Numbered from the stretch's first letter, positions 16,283 to 24,519 are shown. The stretch is DNA of 31,051 bases from Proteobacteria bacterium UBA1148 (GCA_002311835.1 DBZY01000064.1:12765-43815); one strand, 5' to 3'. Made by a program: numbers and translations. Notes: generated from the sequence alone by a model not told the origin.

Positions 16283-17173
16283 TCAACTAACTTGCGCGCT
16301 CTTAAGCGCAGCGATGCGCTCCTCAATAGGAGGATGCGACATAAGTAGCTTTTTGAAACCAGCAGAACGTCCGGAGGAAATGCCGAACGCTTGCATGGGC
16401 TTTGGTAATGCAGAAGGCTGGTGCAGACCATGCAAACGCTCAAGTGCATCAATCATATTCTCTCTTCCAGCGAGCTTGGCGCCACCACTATCTGCCCGAA
16501 ATTCACGGCGTCGTGAGAACCACATCACAATCATGCTTGCGAGAATGCCTAATAAAATCTGCGCAATGATGCTTGCGATGAAAAATCCGGGGCCGTACCC
16601 ACGTTCTGTTCGGAAGATAAGTCTATCAACAAAGAAACCTATGACACGTGATAGAAAAACCACAAAAGTATTAACAACACCCTGAATTAAAGCAAGCGTT
16701 ACCATATCCCCATTCGCAACATGACTCACTCCGTGTCCAAGAACTGCCTCAATCTCTTTTTGATCGAGTTGATTCATCAGCCCCGTACTTACAGCCACCA
16801 AAGCGCTATTACGGTTTGCACCCGTAGCAAATGCATTCACGTCCGGTGCATCGTAAATGGCTACTTCAGGCATTCCTATCTCAGCTACCTGAGCTTGTCT
16901 CTGTACCGTGTTGAGAAGCCAGCTCTCCGTTGCATTTTGCGGCGTTTTAATAACGCGCGCGCCCGTAAGACGCTTCGCTGACCACTTAGAAATCGCCAAT
17001 GAAATAAATGACCCCACAAACCCTATAACGGCAGAAAAAATCAAGAGTGACCGTAGATCCAGTTGTGTGCCCTGCTCGTTCAACAACGACTCAATGTCTA
17101 GAAGCTGCATCACCAGCGATAGCACAACTAAAATTGCTATATTGGTCCCTATAAATAAGAAAATGCGGTTCAT
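16283..17173 (-). CDS. htpX: HtpX-family membrane metalloprotease homologue with altered HExxH motif
   Basis: HtpX is a heat-inducible inner-membrane zinc protease that works with FtsH in membrane-protein quality control. Seen: two N-terminal membrane helices (about 5-22 and 42-64), the PEVAIYDAPDVNAFATGAN block, the active-site helix at 147-151, GDMVTLALIQGVVNT, two further helices, and REFRADSGGAKLAGRE carrying the third zinc ligand. 296 residues is normal. Odd: the zinc motif reads H147-G148-V-S-H151; the catalytic Glu is Gly, coded GGA at 16730-16732. A single base (GAA) would restore it. All other hallmarks are kept. Either the protein acts without proteolysis or the base is an assembly error. 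ATG at 17173 has AGAGG just before it; a sigma32-like promoter lies upstream. Confidence 0.93.
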   Translation of the reverse strand: MNRIFLFIGTNIAILVVLSLVMQLLDIESLLNEQGTQLDLRSLLIFSAVIGFVGSFISLAISKWSAKRLTGARVIKTPQNATESWLLNTVQRQAQVAEIGMPEVAIYDAPDVNAFATGANRNSALVAVSTGLMNQLDQKEIEAVLGHGVSHVANGDMVTLALIQGVVNTFVVFLSRVIGFFVDRLIFRTERGYGPGFFIASIIAQILLGILASMIVMWFSRRREFRADSGGAKLAGRENMIDALERLHGLHQPSALPKPMQAFGISSGRSAGFKKLLMSHPPIEERIAALKSAQVS

Positions 17174-17219
17174 ATCACCTCTAAAACCACCTCAACGCAT
17201 TTTGCGTCTGATTTGTTAA

Positions 17220-17247
17220 AAATAGGAAAAACCACAGCAATTTCAAG
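17220..17247 (-). promoter_or_regulatory. Sigma32-like promoter of htpX
   Basis: On the minus strand CTTGAAA (17241-17247), a 12-base spacer and TTCCTATTT (17220-17228), close to the CCCCTATTA used before groES here. It ends about 47 bases before the htpX ATG. The -35 is perfect and the -10 is weaker than at htpG. Confidence 0.6.
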
Positions 17248-17354
17248 TTTTTTAGCCTTTTGAGCATTGCCAAAGGGAGCTTACGTAGGTTTATCATCAA
17301 AACTTTCGAGTAACGCTGTTAGAATTTCAGCTACCCTCTGAATTTGTATTAACA

Positions 17355-18293
17355 ATGGCACCGCACAAGCCCTCAACTCTCCTAAAATTTTGGGCCCTCC
17401 GATATTGGTCAGTGTGGCTGTTTTTTGGATGGATGCGAGCAAGTGTTCTTCTCCCCCTGAACTGGCAGATTTGCGTTGGAAAGCGAGCCGGCAGATTTCT
17501 GAGTCTGCTAGTACCGGAAAAAAGACGCACTGTCTTAAAAAATCTGGAAGTGTGTTTCCCAGAGCTCTCCTCTAAGGAGAGAAAAGTTCTGCGTAACAAA
17601 CACTTTGAATCAATGGGAGCGGCTTTACCAGAAATGGCTATGGGGTGGTTTGGTTCCGAGAAAATTGTTCGGAATGCGACTCGCGTCGAAGGCAAAGAAC
17701 ATCTTCTTGATGCGTTAGGTAGGGGTAAGGGAGTGCTCCTATTTTGCGGTCACTTTACACCGCTGGAGTTCATCCATCCTGTGTTGAGGCTGCTGTGTCC
17801 TAAGTTAGCCGGAATGTATCGTCCCATGCGAAACAAACTAATGAATGAACTTATGTGCAGAGGCCGGGCAAGAAGCTACGATGAATTCTTCTCTAAGGAC
17901 AATCTGAGAACTCTAATAAAAAGTCTTGCTGAAAACTCGGCCGTTGTTTACTTAACGGATCAGTGTTACACGGGGAAGTACAGCATGCTCATCCCATTCT
18001 TTGATGAACCTGCTATGACCAGCACTGCTACAAGTCGGATACTAGAAATAAGTGGAGCAACTCTGCTCCCTTGTTTCCATAGACGCTGTGACGATTCGAG
18101 CTATGTTATCCACATCGGCGCGCCACTGAAGAATTTTCCGAGTGACAGCCCAGCCAAAGATACTACTAGACTGATGAAAATACTTGAAGACTATATTAGG
18201 GAATCCCCGGAACAATACGGTTGGATGCACCAACGCTTTAAAAACCGCCCTGAAATATATCCAGACATTTATGCTCCAACAAAATCTGCTTGA
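17355..18293 (+). CDS. LpxL/HtrB-type lipid A late acyltransferase, copy 1
   Basis: Transfers an acyl chain from acyl-ACP onto the lipid A precursor at the inner membrane. Seen: a hydrophobic N-terminal anchor (about 10-35), RRTVLKNLEVCFPEL, the catalytic HFTPLE (His133, Glu138; HX4E), YRPMRN with Arg156, YLTDQ with Asp202, IPFFDEPAMTSTATSRI, and the end PEQYGWMHQRFKNRP. 312 residues matches the family. All four residues known to matter in E. coli LpxL are present, so it should be active. A possible extended -10 (TGTTAGAAT, 17317-17325) lies 30 bases ahead of the ATG. The next gene is a paralogue 24 bases downstream. Which acyl position it serves is not decidable from sequence. Confidence 0.92.
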   Translation: MAPHKPSTLLKFWALRYWSVWLFFGWMRASVLLPLNWQICVGKRAGRFLSLLVPEKRRTVLKNLEVCFPELSSKERKVLRNKHFESMGAALPEMAMGWFGSEKIVRNATRVEGKEHLLDALGRGKGVLLFCGHFTPLEFIHPVLRLLCPKLAGMYRPMRNKLMNELMCRGRARSYDEFFSKDNLRTLIKSLAENSAVVYLTDQCYTGKYSMLIPFFDEPAMTSTATSRILEISGATLLPCFHRRCDDSSYVIHIGAPLKNFPSDSPAKDTTRLMKILEDYIRESPEQYGWMHQRFKNRPEIYPDIYAPTKSA

Positions 18294-18317
18294 CCTTGAA
18301 AAAGACTTATTTAACAC

Positions 18318-19253
18318 ATGAGTTCTAAGCATGATTCAATTTCTTACGTGCGCTTTTTGGCACCTCGCTTCTGGCCGATTTGGATCCTGCAATGGTGGAT
18401 GAAGTTTGCCGCACTCCTACCGTATCCTTACCAAATCATTATCGGAAAACGGCTTGGCAGGATCGGCTTTTACATCTCTGCTAAAAAGCGCCGCATAGTA
18501 AAGCGGAATCTTGAGATCTGCTTTCCAGAACTTTCCGATGTAGAACAAAAAAAATTGCTTAAAAAACATTTCGAGGCAATGGGTGCGGCATTTTCGGAAA
18601 TGGGACTCGGATGGTACTCCTCAACGGAGCGGCTGCTTAACCTGATTCAAGTGGAGGGTTTAGAACATCTCGAAGAAGCACGCAAAAAGGGGAAAGGTAT
18701 TATTGTACTTTGTGCCCACTTTACTACTCTGGAGACTAGTACTTCGATACTTGGCGAACTCTTTCCGGGGTTAAAAACGGTCTATAGCCCTCAATCGAAT
18801 GAGATGATCGATACAATGATTTATCAGGGTAGACAACGTCTAGCAAAACAACAGATCTCGAAAGACAATATACGCGCAATGGTGAGAGAGTTGAGAAATA
18901 ATGGGGTTGTTGGGTATCTAGCAGATCTTGTCACCGAGGGAAGTAATAGCGCACTCATCCCATTTTTCACGGAACCTGCAATTACCACGACCACCGTCAG
19001 CAAGCTAGCGAAGATAACAGATGCCACTGTATTAACGTATTTTTTCACGCGCCTACCTGGGAAAACGGGCTACGTTGTAAACATCGGAGCCCCACTAAGC
19101 AATTTCCCAACCGATGACGTTATTGCAGATACACGCCGATTAGTGAAGCGTCTCGAAGACTACATCCGCCGGGCTCCGGAGCAATATATGTGGACCTATC
19201 GACGGTTCAAAGATCGCCCACATCCTTACCCGGATGTTTACGACGTGGAGTGA
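18318..19253 (+). CDS. LpxL/HtrB-type acyltransferase, diverged tandem copy 2
   Basis: A 311-residue paralogue of the preceding gene along its full length, sharing CFPEL, KKHFEAMGAA, SKDN, APLSNFP and EDYIR...PEQY. The catalytic pair is kept (His134, Glu139 in AHFTTLE). Differences at other conserved places: the Y-R-P arginine becomes Ser157 (VYSPQS), and D-Q becomes D203-L (LADLVTEG). These are at the residues that in E. coli LpxL are linked to substrate binding, so this copy may use another acyl donor or acceptor, or be weak. With copy 1 it could supply the second late acyl chain, as LpxL and LpxM do in E. coli. Its 3' end overlaps the convergent kdkA by 16 bases. Confidence 0.9.
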   Translation: MSSKHDSISYVRFLAPRFWPIWILQWWMKFAALLPYPYQIIIGKRLGRIGFYISAKKRRIVKRNLEICFPELSDVEQKKLLKKHFEAMGAAFSEMGLGWYSSTERLLNLIQVEGLEHLEEARKKGKGIIVLCAHFTTLETSTSILGELFPGLKTVYSPQSNEMIDTMIYQGRQRLAKQQISKDNIRAMVRELRNNGVVGYLADLVTEGSNSALIPFFTEPAITTTTVSKLAKITDATVLTYFFTRLPGKTGYVVNIGAPLSNFPTDDVIADTRRLVKRLEDYIRRAPEQYMWTYRRFKDRPHPYPDVYDVE

Positions 19254-19954
19254 TAGCTGCTCAGCATACAGCTCCAGCCATCCTCATCGAATATTGTCCC
19301 CGTCTCAAGAGAAATTTTACGCAACGAGCGCAGCAGTCTATCAACATTATTTTTTTTCCATGCTCCGTCTCTCCGGAAACCACCCTTATCGAAATCCACG
19401 ATAAAAATGCGTTGTTGCTCGTCTATCAAAATATTATGAGCATTTAGATCCATGTGATTTACGCTTTCGTCGTGGAAACAGCGTAATGTGTTTCCAATAC
19501 TTTGCCAATGAAATTCCCGTACTAAGCCGCCACTGATCATTGATGCCAAGGACTGTGAGTTCTGGATACAAGCAGTGATGAGGCTTGCTCGATAACTCAA
19601 ACCTTCCCTACTCACATAGGCAGCAACCGGGCGAGGTACCGGCATATTGCGATCAAATAACTCTCTCAGGAGTCTCCACTCTCGAAAAGCTCGAGTATGC
19701 TCTAAACCCATCCAAAAATATTTGTCTTCTGTGAGCCGAGCCATAAACCCGCCCCTGCGGTAATGACGAAGAACCCATACCTCATCAAGCTGGCTCACAA
19801 ATAGGGTCGGACCACGCCCGAGCACTTCATTTAGCACCAGGTCATGCTTACGCCAATAAGATTCTTGAAACCAATTCGTGTCCACCTGATCAAGCGCATC
19901 TCCGTCGTATAAAACAAACGTCATATCTGTCTTATCAACCCGCGGATCAGCCAC
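19238..19954 (-). CDS. kdkA: 3-deoxy-D-manno-octulosonic acid (Kdo) kinase
   Basis: Phosphorylates the 4-position of Kdo on lipid A. Seen: a small protein-kinase-like fold with WVLRHYRRGGFMARL (nucleotide loop, about 60-74), FREWRLLRELFDRNMPVPRPVAAY, the catalytic loop HMDLNAHNIL (His167, Asp169) and the metal motif IVDFDKG; WKKNNVDRLLRSLRK closes it. 238 residues matches KdkA. KdkA is usual in bacteria whose Kdo transferase adds a single Kdo (as in Haemophilus), so this predicts a phosphorylated mono-Kdo core. It follows waaF by 11 bases, in the same operon. Confidence 0.93.
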   Translation of the reverse strand: MADPRVDKTDMTFVLYDGDALDQVDTNWFQESYWRKHDLVLNEVLGRGPTLFVSQLDEVWVLRHYRRGGFMARLTEDKYFWMGLEHTRAFREWRLLRELFDRNMPVPRPVAAYVSREGLSYRASLITACIQNSQSLASMISGGLVREFHWQSIGNTLRCFHDESVNHMDLNAHNILIDEQQRIFIVDFDKGGFRRDGAWKKNNVDRLLRSLRKISLETGTIFDEDGWSCMLSSYHSTS

Positions 19955-19965
19955 TGGATGAGGAC

Positions 19966-21084
19966 CTAAGTATCATCCGTTAAGCCCCTCTGAGGGAGTT
20001 GCCCTTGTTGATCCAAGCTACCCTTCATGCTCTTTCCATCATCAGAGTTGCCTAGGGCGCCGAGCACCGTAATCAAAGAACTGAAAATCTCATCCACCAG
20101 GATTTCTTTCATGCATCGAAAATGACTTAGAGGACACTCTCTCGAGTAACAAGGGCTACATCCGAGTCCAAGATAAAATACATCTTTTTTGTCCGTGAGA
20201 GGGGGTGTGAAGTCAGGCGACGATGAGCCGTAAATGCCAACCACATGCGTTTTGACCGCCGCTGCAACATGCATCAGGCCCGAGTCGTTCGTTACCGCAA
20301 CCTTGGCTACACTGAGCAGATCGATAACATCTGTCAGGCTGGTCTTACCACACAGATTTATTACATTAGGATGATTGGCGAGTCCACTTACAACATCCCC
20401 TAACCCTCGTTCTTTTTCAGATCCTAGAATCCAGACCTGTAATCCAACTCCTGCCAACCGAGACGCAAGCTCAGCATAATATTCACCTGGCCAGCGCTTA
20501 GCCATACCATGCCCCGCACCAGGCATGAGTGCCACTGTCTCCGTCCCTAGACTGAGCCCAAGTCGTTCAACGGTGGCGCGCAGATTACTGATATCAACAT
20601 CAAGTTGGGGTTTCAGAATGGAAGGCAGTTGCCCCTCCTCCCGATCAAGACCTAGAAAAACATATTCCTTAACAGTCTGGTGCAAGTACACGGGATCGCG
20701 CAGACGTCTATCGTTGATTAGACCTGTCCCATCGCGCCATTTATAACTAAACCCCGTACGTACAGGTACTGAAGCAAAAAATGGGATAAGCGATGGTTTC
20801 AGAGCCCTAGGCAACACAATCGCTTGTTGGTAACCCCCCCTACGAAGACTACGACCAAGTGCCCAACGCTTACCCAAACCAAGTTCGCCGTGAGCCACAG
20901 GAAGTTCAAATGTCTTAGCCACTTCTGGCATTCGCTCCAACACTGGGATCGACCAAGGGGGTGCTACGACGTGAATTTCTATTTCAGGGTTACGACTGAC
21001 CAGAAGCTTGTAGAGGGATTGGGCCATGACCATATCGCCAATCCATGACGGACCCATGATCAGCTTCTTTGCATTCGTGCCCAC
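19966..21084 (-). CDS. waaF: ADP-heptose:LPS heptosyltransferase II
   Basis: A GT9 glycosyltransferase adding the second heptose to the inner core at the cytoplasmic face. Seen: the N-terminal IMGPSWIGDMVMAQSLYKLL, the block VAPPWSIPVLERMPEV, VLPRALKPSLIPFFASVPVRTGF, the central MPGAGHGMAKRWPGEYYAEL, and the donor-site VTNDSGLMHVAAAV...VGIYGSSSPDFTPPL; CSPC..RECPLSHFRCM near the end is typical of WaaF. Length 372 includes an unusual polar tail of about 30 residues. The GTG start overlaps the hldD stop by one base (TAGTG), suggesting coupled translation. Confidence 0.94.
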   Translation of the reverse strand: MGTNAKKLIMGPSWIGDMVMAQSLYKLLVSRNPEIEIHVVAPPWSIPVLERMPEVAKTFELPVAHGELGLGKRWALGRSLRRGGYQQAIVLPRALKPSLIPFFASVPVRTGFSYKWRDGTGLINDRRLRDPVYLHQTVKEYVFLGLDREEGQLPSILKPQLDVDISNLRATVERLGLSLGTETVALMPGAGHGMAKRWPGEYYAELASRLAGVGLQVWILGSEKERGLGDVVSGLANHPNVINLCGKTSLTDVIDLLSVAKVAVTNDSGLMHVAAAVKTHVVGIYGSSSPDFTPPLTDKKDVFYLGLGCSPCYSRECPLSHFRCMKEILVDEIFSSLITVLGALGNSDDGKSMKGSLDQQGQLPQRGLTDDT

Positions 21085-22025
21085 TAATTCTTGTGGAGGG
21101 TATCAAGGTAGCTCTTAACACCCTCCCTAATATCAAGAAAGGAACTATCGTAACCCACAGATCTGAGCTTGGTAATGTCCGCTTGGGTAAAACTCTGGTA
21201 AGCATTCTCAATATGTTTAGGAAAGGGGATATAGCACTTCGTCCCAGTGCCGTGCCACCCAATAACCGCATCAGCCAGATCATTAAAGGTTGCTGCATGA
21301 CCTGTACCCACATTGAATATCCCTGATTGTTCCGTCTGCTTGAAGAACCACAGATTAACATCCACAACATCATCTACGTAGATGAAATCTCGCAGTTGTT
21401 CCCCCTCAGCGTATCCATCACTTCCCTCAAACAATCTCGCTTCGCCGTCGCGAAGAATTTGGTCGTTCAAATGAAATGCGACACTAGCCATTCCCCCTTT
21501 ATGCGCCTCACCAGGTCCGTAAACATTGAAGTAGCGTAGTCCCACGATTTGTGCCGGCGCCGCATCAAGTCTACGCTGAACATATTGGTCGAACAGCAGT
21601 TTAGAGTAGCCATAAACATTGAGTGGGCGCTCAACGGTAGAATCTTCTTGGAAAGAGCTGTTTGATCCATACACTGCTGCAGATGATGCATAAATCAAAG
21701 GTACGCCGATATCGAGACAAAAATCTAAAAGCTCCTTTGAATAGCGATAATTGGTTTCCATCATGTAACGGCCATCCCATTCAGTAGTAACTGAACAAGC
21801 GCCCTGATGAAATACACAACGTGGCTTAAACCCCAATCCTCCCTTTAAACGATCCAATAGCAGATCTTTATCCCAATAGTCAGCAATATCAGAACCTACT
21901 AGGTTCTCAAACTTGTAGCCATCTGTAAGATCATCCACGGCCAGGATATCTCGCTCACCTAGACGGTTGAGTCCCCGCACTAGGTTGCTCCCCACAAAGC
22001 CGGCAGCTCCGGTCACAATGATCAT
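21084..22025 (-). CDS. hldD: ADP-L-glycero-D-manno-heptose 6-epimerase
   Basis: Makes the ADP-L,D-heptose used by WaaF. Seen: the NAD(P)-binding GAAGFVGSNL motif at residues 6-16, DDLTDGYKFENL, FHQGACSVTTEWDGRYMMETNY, the catalytic YGYSK (Tyr138, Lys142), LRYFNVYGPGEAHKGGMASV and FIYVDDVVDVNLWF. 313 residues matches the family. It sits between the zinc-finger gene (4 bases upstream) and waaF (1-base overlap), so synthesis and transfer of heptose are made from one transcript. Confidence 0.96.
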   Translation of the reverse strand: MIIVTGAAGFVGSNLVRGLNRLGERDILAVDDLTDGYKFENLVGSDIADYWDKDLLLDRLKGGLGFKPRCVFHQGACSVTTEWDGRYMMETNYRYSKELLDFCLDIGVPLIYASSAAVYGSNSSFQEDSTVERPLNVYGYSKLLFDQYVQRRLDAAPAQIVGLRYFNVYGPGEAHKGGMASVAFHLNDQILRDGEARLFEGSDGYAEGEQLRDFIYVDDVVDVNLWFFKQTEQSGIFNVGTGHAATFNDLADAVIGWHGTGTKCYIPFPKHIENAYQSFTQADITKLRSVGYDSSFLDIREGVKSYLDTLHKN

Positions 22026-22029
22026 AGAG

Positions 22030-22251
22030 TCAGGATTCGTCGTCGGGAATTAGAGTGTAAGTCGTGCCACAGTAAGGACATTTCGCTGTACCCGTTTCCT
22101 CTATCGGCAGAAATACTTTGGGGTGAGAATTCCAGAGATACCTGTCCGGTAGCGGACAATGCAAAGGAAGCGCATCTCTCATTATGTGGTGGCTCTGTTC
22201 CGCATTCGCGGGCTTCAAGTGTTCTTCCACTCTGCCGGGCCGCTCTCTCAC
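22030..22251 (-). CDS. Small CHCC zinc-finger protein
   Basis: 73 residues with the zf-CHCC pattern LPLHCPLPDRYLWNSHPKVFLPI...AKCPYCGTTYTL: Cys, His, Cys, Cys ligands as in mitochondrial NDUFS6-like proteins. Such genes are common in proteobacteria and have no settled role. The GTG at 22251 is supported by AGAGGA 8 bases upstream (plus strand TCCTCT, 22260-22265); an internal ATG at 22182 would give the core domain only. A TATAAT lies at 22282-22287 on the minus strand without a recognisable -35, a possible promoter for the zinc finger-hldD-waaF-kdkA operon. Confidence 0.85.
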   Translation of the reverse strand: MRERPGRVEEHLKPANAEQSHHIMRDALPLHCPLPDRYLWNSHPKVFLPIEETGTAKCPYCGTTYTLIPDDES

Positions 22252-22364
22252 AGTCTTAATCCTCTATCACACTCATTCGCAATTATACCTATTACCCTCC
22301 TAGAACCCCTGTTTAGAGCACACTTACTCTAACGACAAAAGACGGATCAGCATCAGCCGCAGCA

Positions 22365-22397
22365 AAAAAAACCCCGCATTTAAAGCGGGGTTTTTTT
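22365..22397. terminator. Bidirectional intrinsic terminator after groEL
   Basis: A 13-bp perfect stem (AAAAAAACCCCGC with GCGGGGTTTTTTT) around the 7-base loop ATTTAAA. The A-run and T-run make it work on both strands; on the minus strand it ends groESL about 25 bases after the stop and shields the zinc finger-hldD operon. Confidence 0.92.
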
Positions 22398-22422
22398 GTT
22401 CCAGAAAACATATCGGAACTAT

Positions 22423-24054
22423 TTACATCATTCCTCCCATACCTCCCATATCGGGCATGGATGGCGCCGGAGCATCATCCTTAGGTTGCTCAGCAATCAT
22501 CGCCTCGGTGGTCAAGAGCAAGCCTGATACCGAACTGGCATTTTGCAGCGCCAGTCGGGTCACCTTAGTAGGATCGATAATTCCCTGCTCAACCATATCA
22601 CCATACTCACCGGTCGCAGCATTGAAACCATAGTTCCCTTTGCCTGCAGCAACCTTGTTCAGTATCACAGAAGCTTCTTCACCAGCGTTACTCACGATCT
22701 GACGCAGAGGCTCCTCAACAGCACGACGCAGAATTCTGATACCAGCATTTTGATCTTCATTGTCGCCCTCCAGCTTATCGAGTGCCTTAAGCGCACGAAT
22801 GAAAGCCACACCACCACCGGGCACGACACCCTCTTCAACCGCGGCTCGGGTCGAATGTAATGCATCCTCGACTCGAGCTTTCTTTTCTTTCATCTCGATC
22901 TCAGTAGCAGCACCAACCTTAATGACAGCCACTCCACCAGCGAGTTTCGCTACCCGTTCCTGCAACTTCTCTTTGTCGTAGTCAGAACTCGACTCCTCAA
23001 TCTCATTGTTGATCTGATCAACCCGGCCTTTGATATCAGAGCTAGAACCCGCGCCATCTATGATAGTCGTGTTTTCCTTGGTGATCTGGATCTTCTTCCC
23101 TTCACCCAGGTCCTCGAGATTTGCTTTCTCTAGAGACAGTCCAACTTCCTCGGAAATAACTTGACCACCCGTCAGTATTGCAATGTCTTGGAGCATCGCT
23201 TTGCGCCGATCACCAAAACCAGGTGCCTTTACTGCGGCTACCTTAACAATGCCTCTGATGTTGTTGACCACCAACGTTGCCAAAGCTTCTCCTTCTACGT
23301 CTTCAGAGATGATGAGGAGTGGACGACTAGACTTAGCGATGCTCTCCAGTAACGGAAGTAGATCGCGGATATTCGAAATCTTTTTATCGTGAATAAGTAC
23401 GTAGGGATTCTCTAGCTGTACGGATTGGTTTTCCTGATTATTGATAAAGTATGGAGAGAGATAACCACGATCAAATTGCATTCCCTCGACTACTTCTAGC
23501 TCGTTATCAAGTGCGGAGCCTTCCTCAACGGTAATCACTCCTTCCTTACCTACCTTTCCCATAGCTTTAGCGATAATGGATCCAATCTCTGTGTCGGCAT
23601 TAGCTGAGATCGCGCCCACCTGAGCAATAGACTTGTCATCCTCACAAGGCTGGGAGATGTTTTTGAGCTCGACAACCACTGCGGCTGAAGCCTTGTCCAC
23701 CCCGCGCTTCAGATCCATAGGGTCTAATCCCGCGGCGACCGATTTAAGCCCCTCTCTCAGGATAGCTTGCGCCAATACGGTAGCTGTCGTTGTACCATCA
23801 CCAGCAGCATCGGAAGTCTGGGATGCAACTTCTTTGACCATTTGCACGCCCATGTTCTCAAACTTGTCCTCAAGCTCAATCTCTTTCGCTACGGACACTC
23901 CGTCCTTGGTGACGGTCGGCGCACCGAAACTCTTCTCCAAAACAACATTGCGCCCCTTCGGACCAAGGGTCACCTTGACCGCCTCGGCCAGCACATTGAC
24001 GCCCCTGAGCATCTTCTGGCGTGCCTCATCGGCAAATTTCACTTCTTTCGGCAT
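22423..24054 (-). CDS. groEL: 60-kDa chaperonin GroEL
   Basis: ATP-driven folding chamber that works with GroES. Seen: VTLGPKGRNVVLEKSFG, TKDGVSVAKEIEL, the nucleotide site AAGDGTTTATVLAQAI, the apical VKAPGFGDRRKAML, VEEGVVPGGGVAFIRA and the Gly-Met tail MGGMGGMM. 543 residues is typical. ATG at 24054 has AGGAGA about 6 bases before. It follows groES by 54 bases and ends at the bidirectional terminator. The Gly-Met tail and full-length core mark it as the main, ordinary type of GroEL. Confidence 0.98.
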   Translation of the reverse strand: MPKEVKFADEARQKMLRGVNVLAEAVKVTLGPKGRNVVLEKSFGAPTVTKDGVSVAKEIELEDKFENMGVQMVKEVASQTSDAAGDGTTTATVLAQAILREGLKSVAAGLDPMDLKRGVDKASAAVVVELKNISQPCEDDKSIAQVGAISANADTEIGSIIAKAMGKVGKEGVITVEEGSALDNELEVVEGMQFDRGYLSPYFINNQENQSVQLENPYVLIHDKKISNIRDLLPLLESIAKSSRPLLIISEDVEGEALATLVVNNIRGIVKVAAVKAPGFGDRRKAMLQDIAILTGGQVISEEVGLSLEKANLEDLGEGKKIQITKENTTIIDGAGSSSDIKGRVDQINNEIEESSSDYDKEKLQERVAKLAGGVAVIKVGAATEIEMKEKKARVEDALHSTRAAVEEGVVPGGGVAFIRALKALDKLEGDNEDQNAGIRILRRAVEEPLRQIVSNAGEEASVILNKVAAGKGNYGFNAATGEYGDMVEQGIIDPTKVTRLALQNASSVSGLLLTTEAMIAEQPKDDAPAPSMPDMGGMGGMM

Positions 24055-24108
24055 TTCATATCTCCTGGGAAATTCTTTGACAACCGGGAAACGGGTGTGT
24101 CGGGGTTT

Positions 24109-24399
24109 TTAGCCCTCAATCACGGCCATAACGTCATCTTCACGCATGACCACCACTTCCTCGCCTTCCACTTTGACTTCGGTACCGGAGTACTTGCCGA
24201 ACAGGACCTCGTCGCCCACTTTGAGGTCTAGGGCTCGAATTTTTCCGTTATCCAGCAGTTTTCCATTCCCCACGGCGATTACTTCGCCCTTTATGGGCTT
24301 CTCCGCCGCAGCATCAGGAATCACAATACCTCCTGGGGAGGTCCGTTCTTCCTCAGTGCGCCGAATAACGACGCGATCATGTAAGGGACGAATTTTCAT
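24109..24399 (-). CDS. groES: 10-kDa co-chaperonin GroES
   Basis: Heptameric lid of GroEL. Seen: MKIRPLHDRVVIRR at the N-terminus, the mobile loop EERTSPGGIVIPDAAAEKP, GEVIAVGNGK, and VGDEVLFGKYSGTEVKVEGEEVVVMREDDVMAVI. The in-frame start at 24420 is seven codons too early; ATG at 24399 gives 96 residues and has GGAG about 8 bases ahead. It is first in the groES-groEL operon and is preceded by a sigma32 promoter plus a CIRCE operator. Confidence 0.98.
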   Translation of the reverse strand: MKIRPLHDRVVIRRTEEERTSPGGIVIPDAAAEKPIKGEVIAVGNGKLLDNGKIRALDLKVGDEVLFGKYSGTEVKVEGEEVVVMREDDVMAVIEG

Positions 24400-24464
24400 G
24401 GATGAGTCTCCATTTTCCAAACCTATGATTTAATTAAAAAAATTAGTAACTAGTCGATTCTTTA

Positions 24465-24491
24465 TTAGCACTCGACCACGTAGAGTGCTAA
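24465..24491. promoter_or_regulatory. CIRCE operator (HrcA binding site)
   Basis: TTAGCACTC (24465-24473), 9 bases, GAGTGCTAA (24483-24491): an exact match to the CIRCE inverted repeat. It sits just downstream of the groES -10 box, where HrcA binding would block transcription. hrcA is not in the window. The cutA gene begins about 90 bases to the other side. Confidence 0.96.
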
Positions 24492-24519
24492 TAATAGGGG
24501 CGGTCCAACGGATTTCAAG
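24492..24519 (-). promoter_or_regulatory. Sigma32 promoter of groESL
   Basis: On the minus strand CTTGAAA (24513-24519), a 12-base spacer and CCCCTATTA (24492-24500), directly abutting the CIRCE element. The -10 region also reads as TATTAT, so sigma70 might use it for basal expression. Confidence 0.8.

Noticed and set aside
16314..17219. Plus-strand open frames over htpX
   Set aside because: Antisense shadows of htpX with no recognisable family features.
23633..24231. Plus-strand open frames over groEL-groES
   Set aside because: Antisense to highly conserved chaperonin coding sequence; a common artefact.
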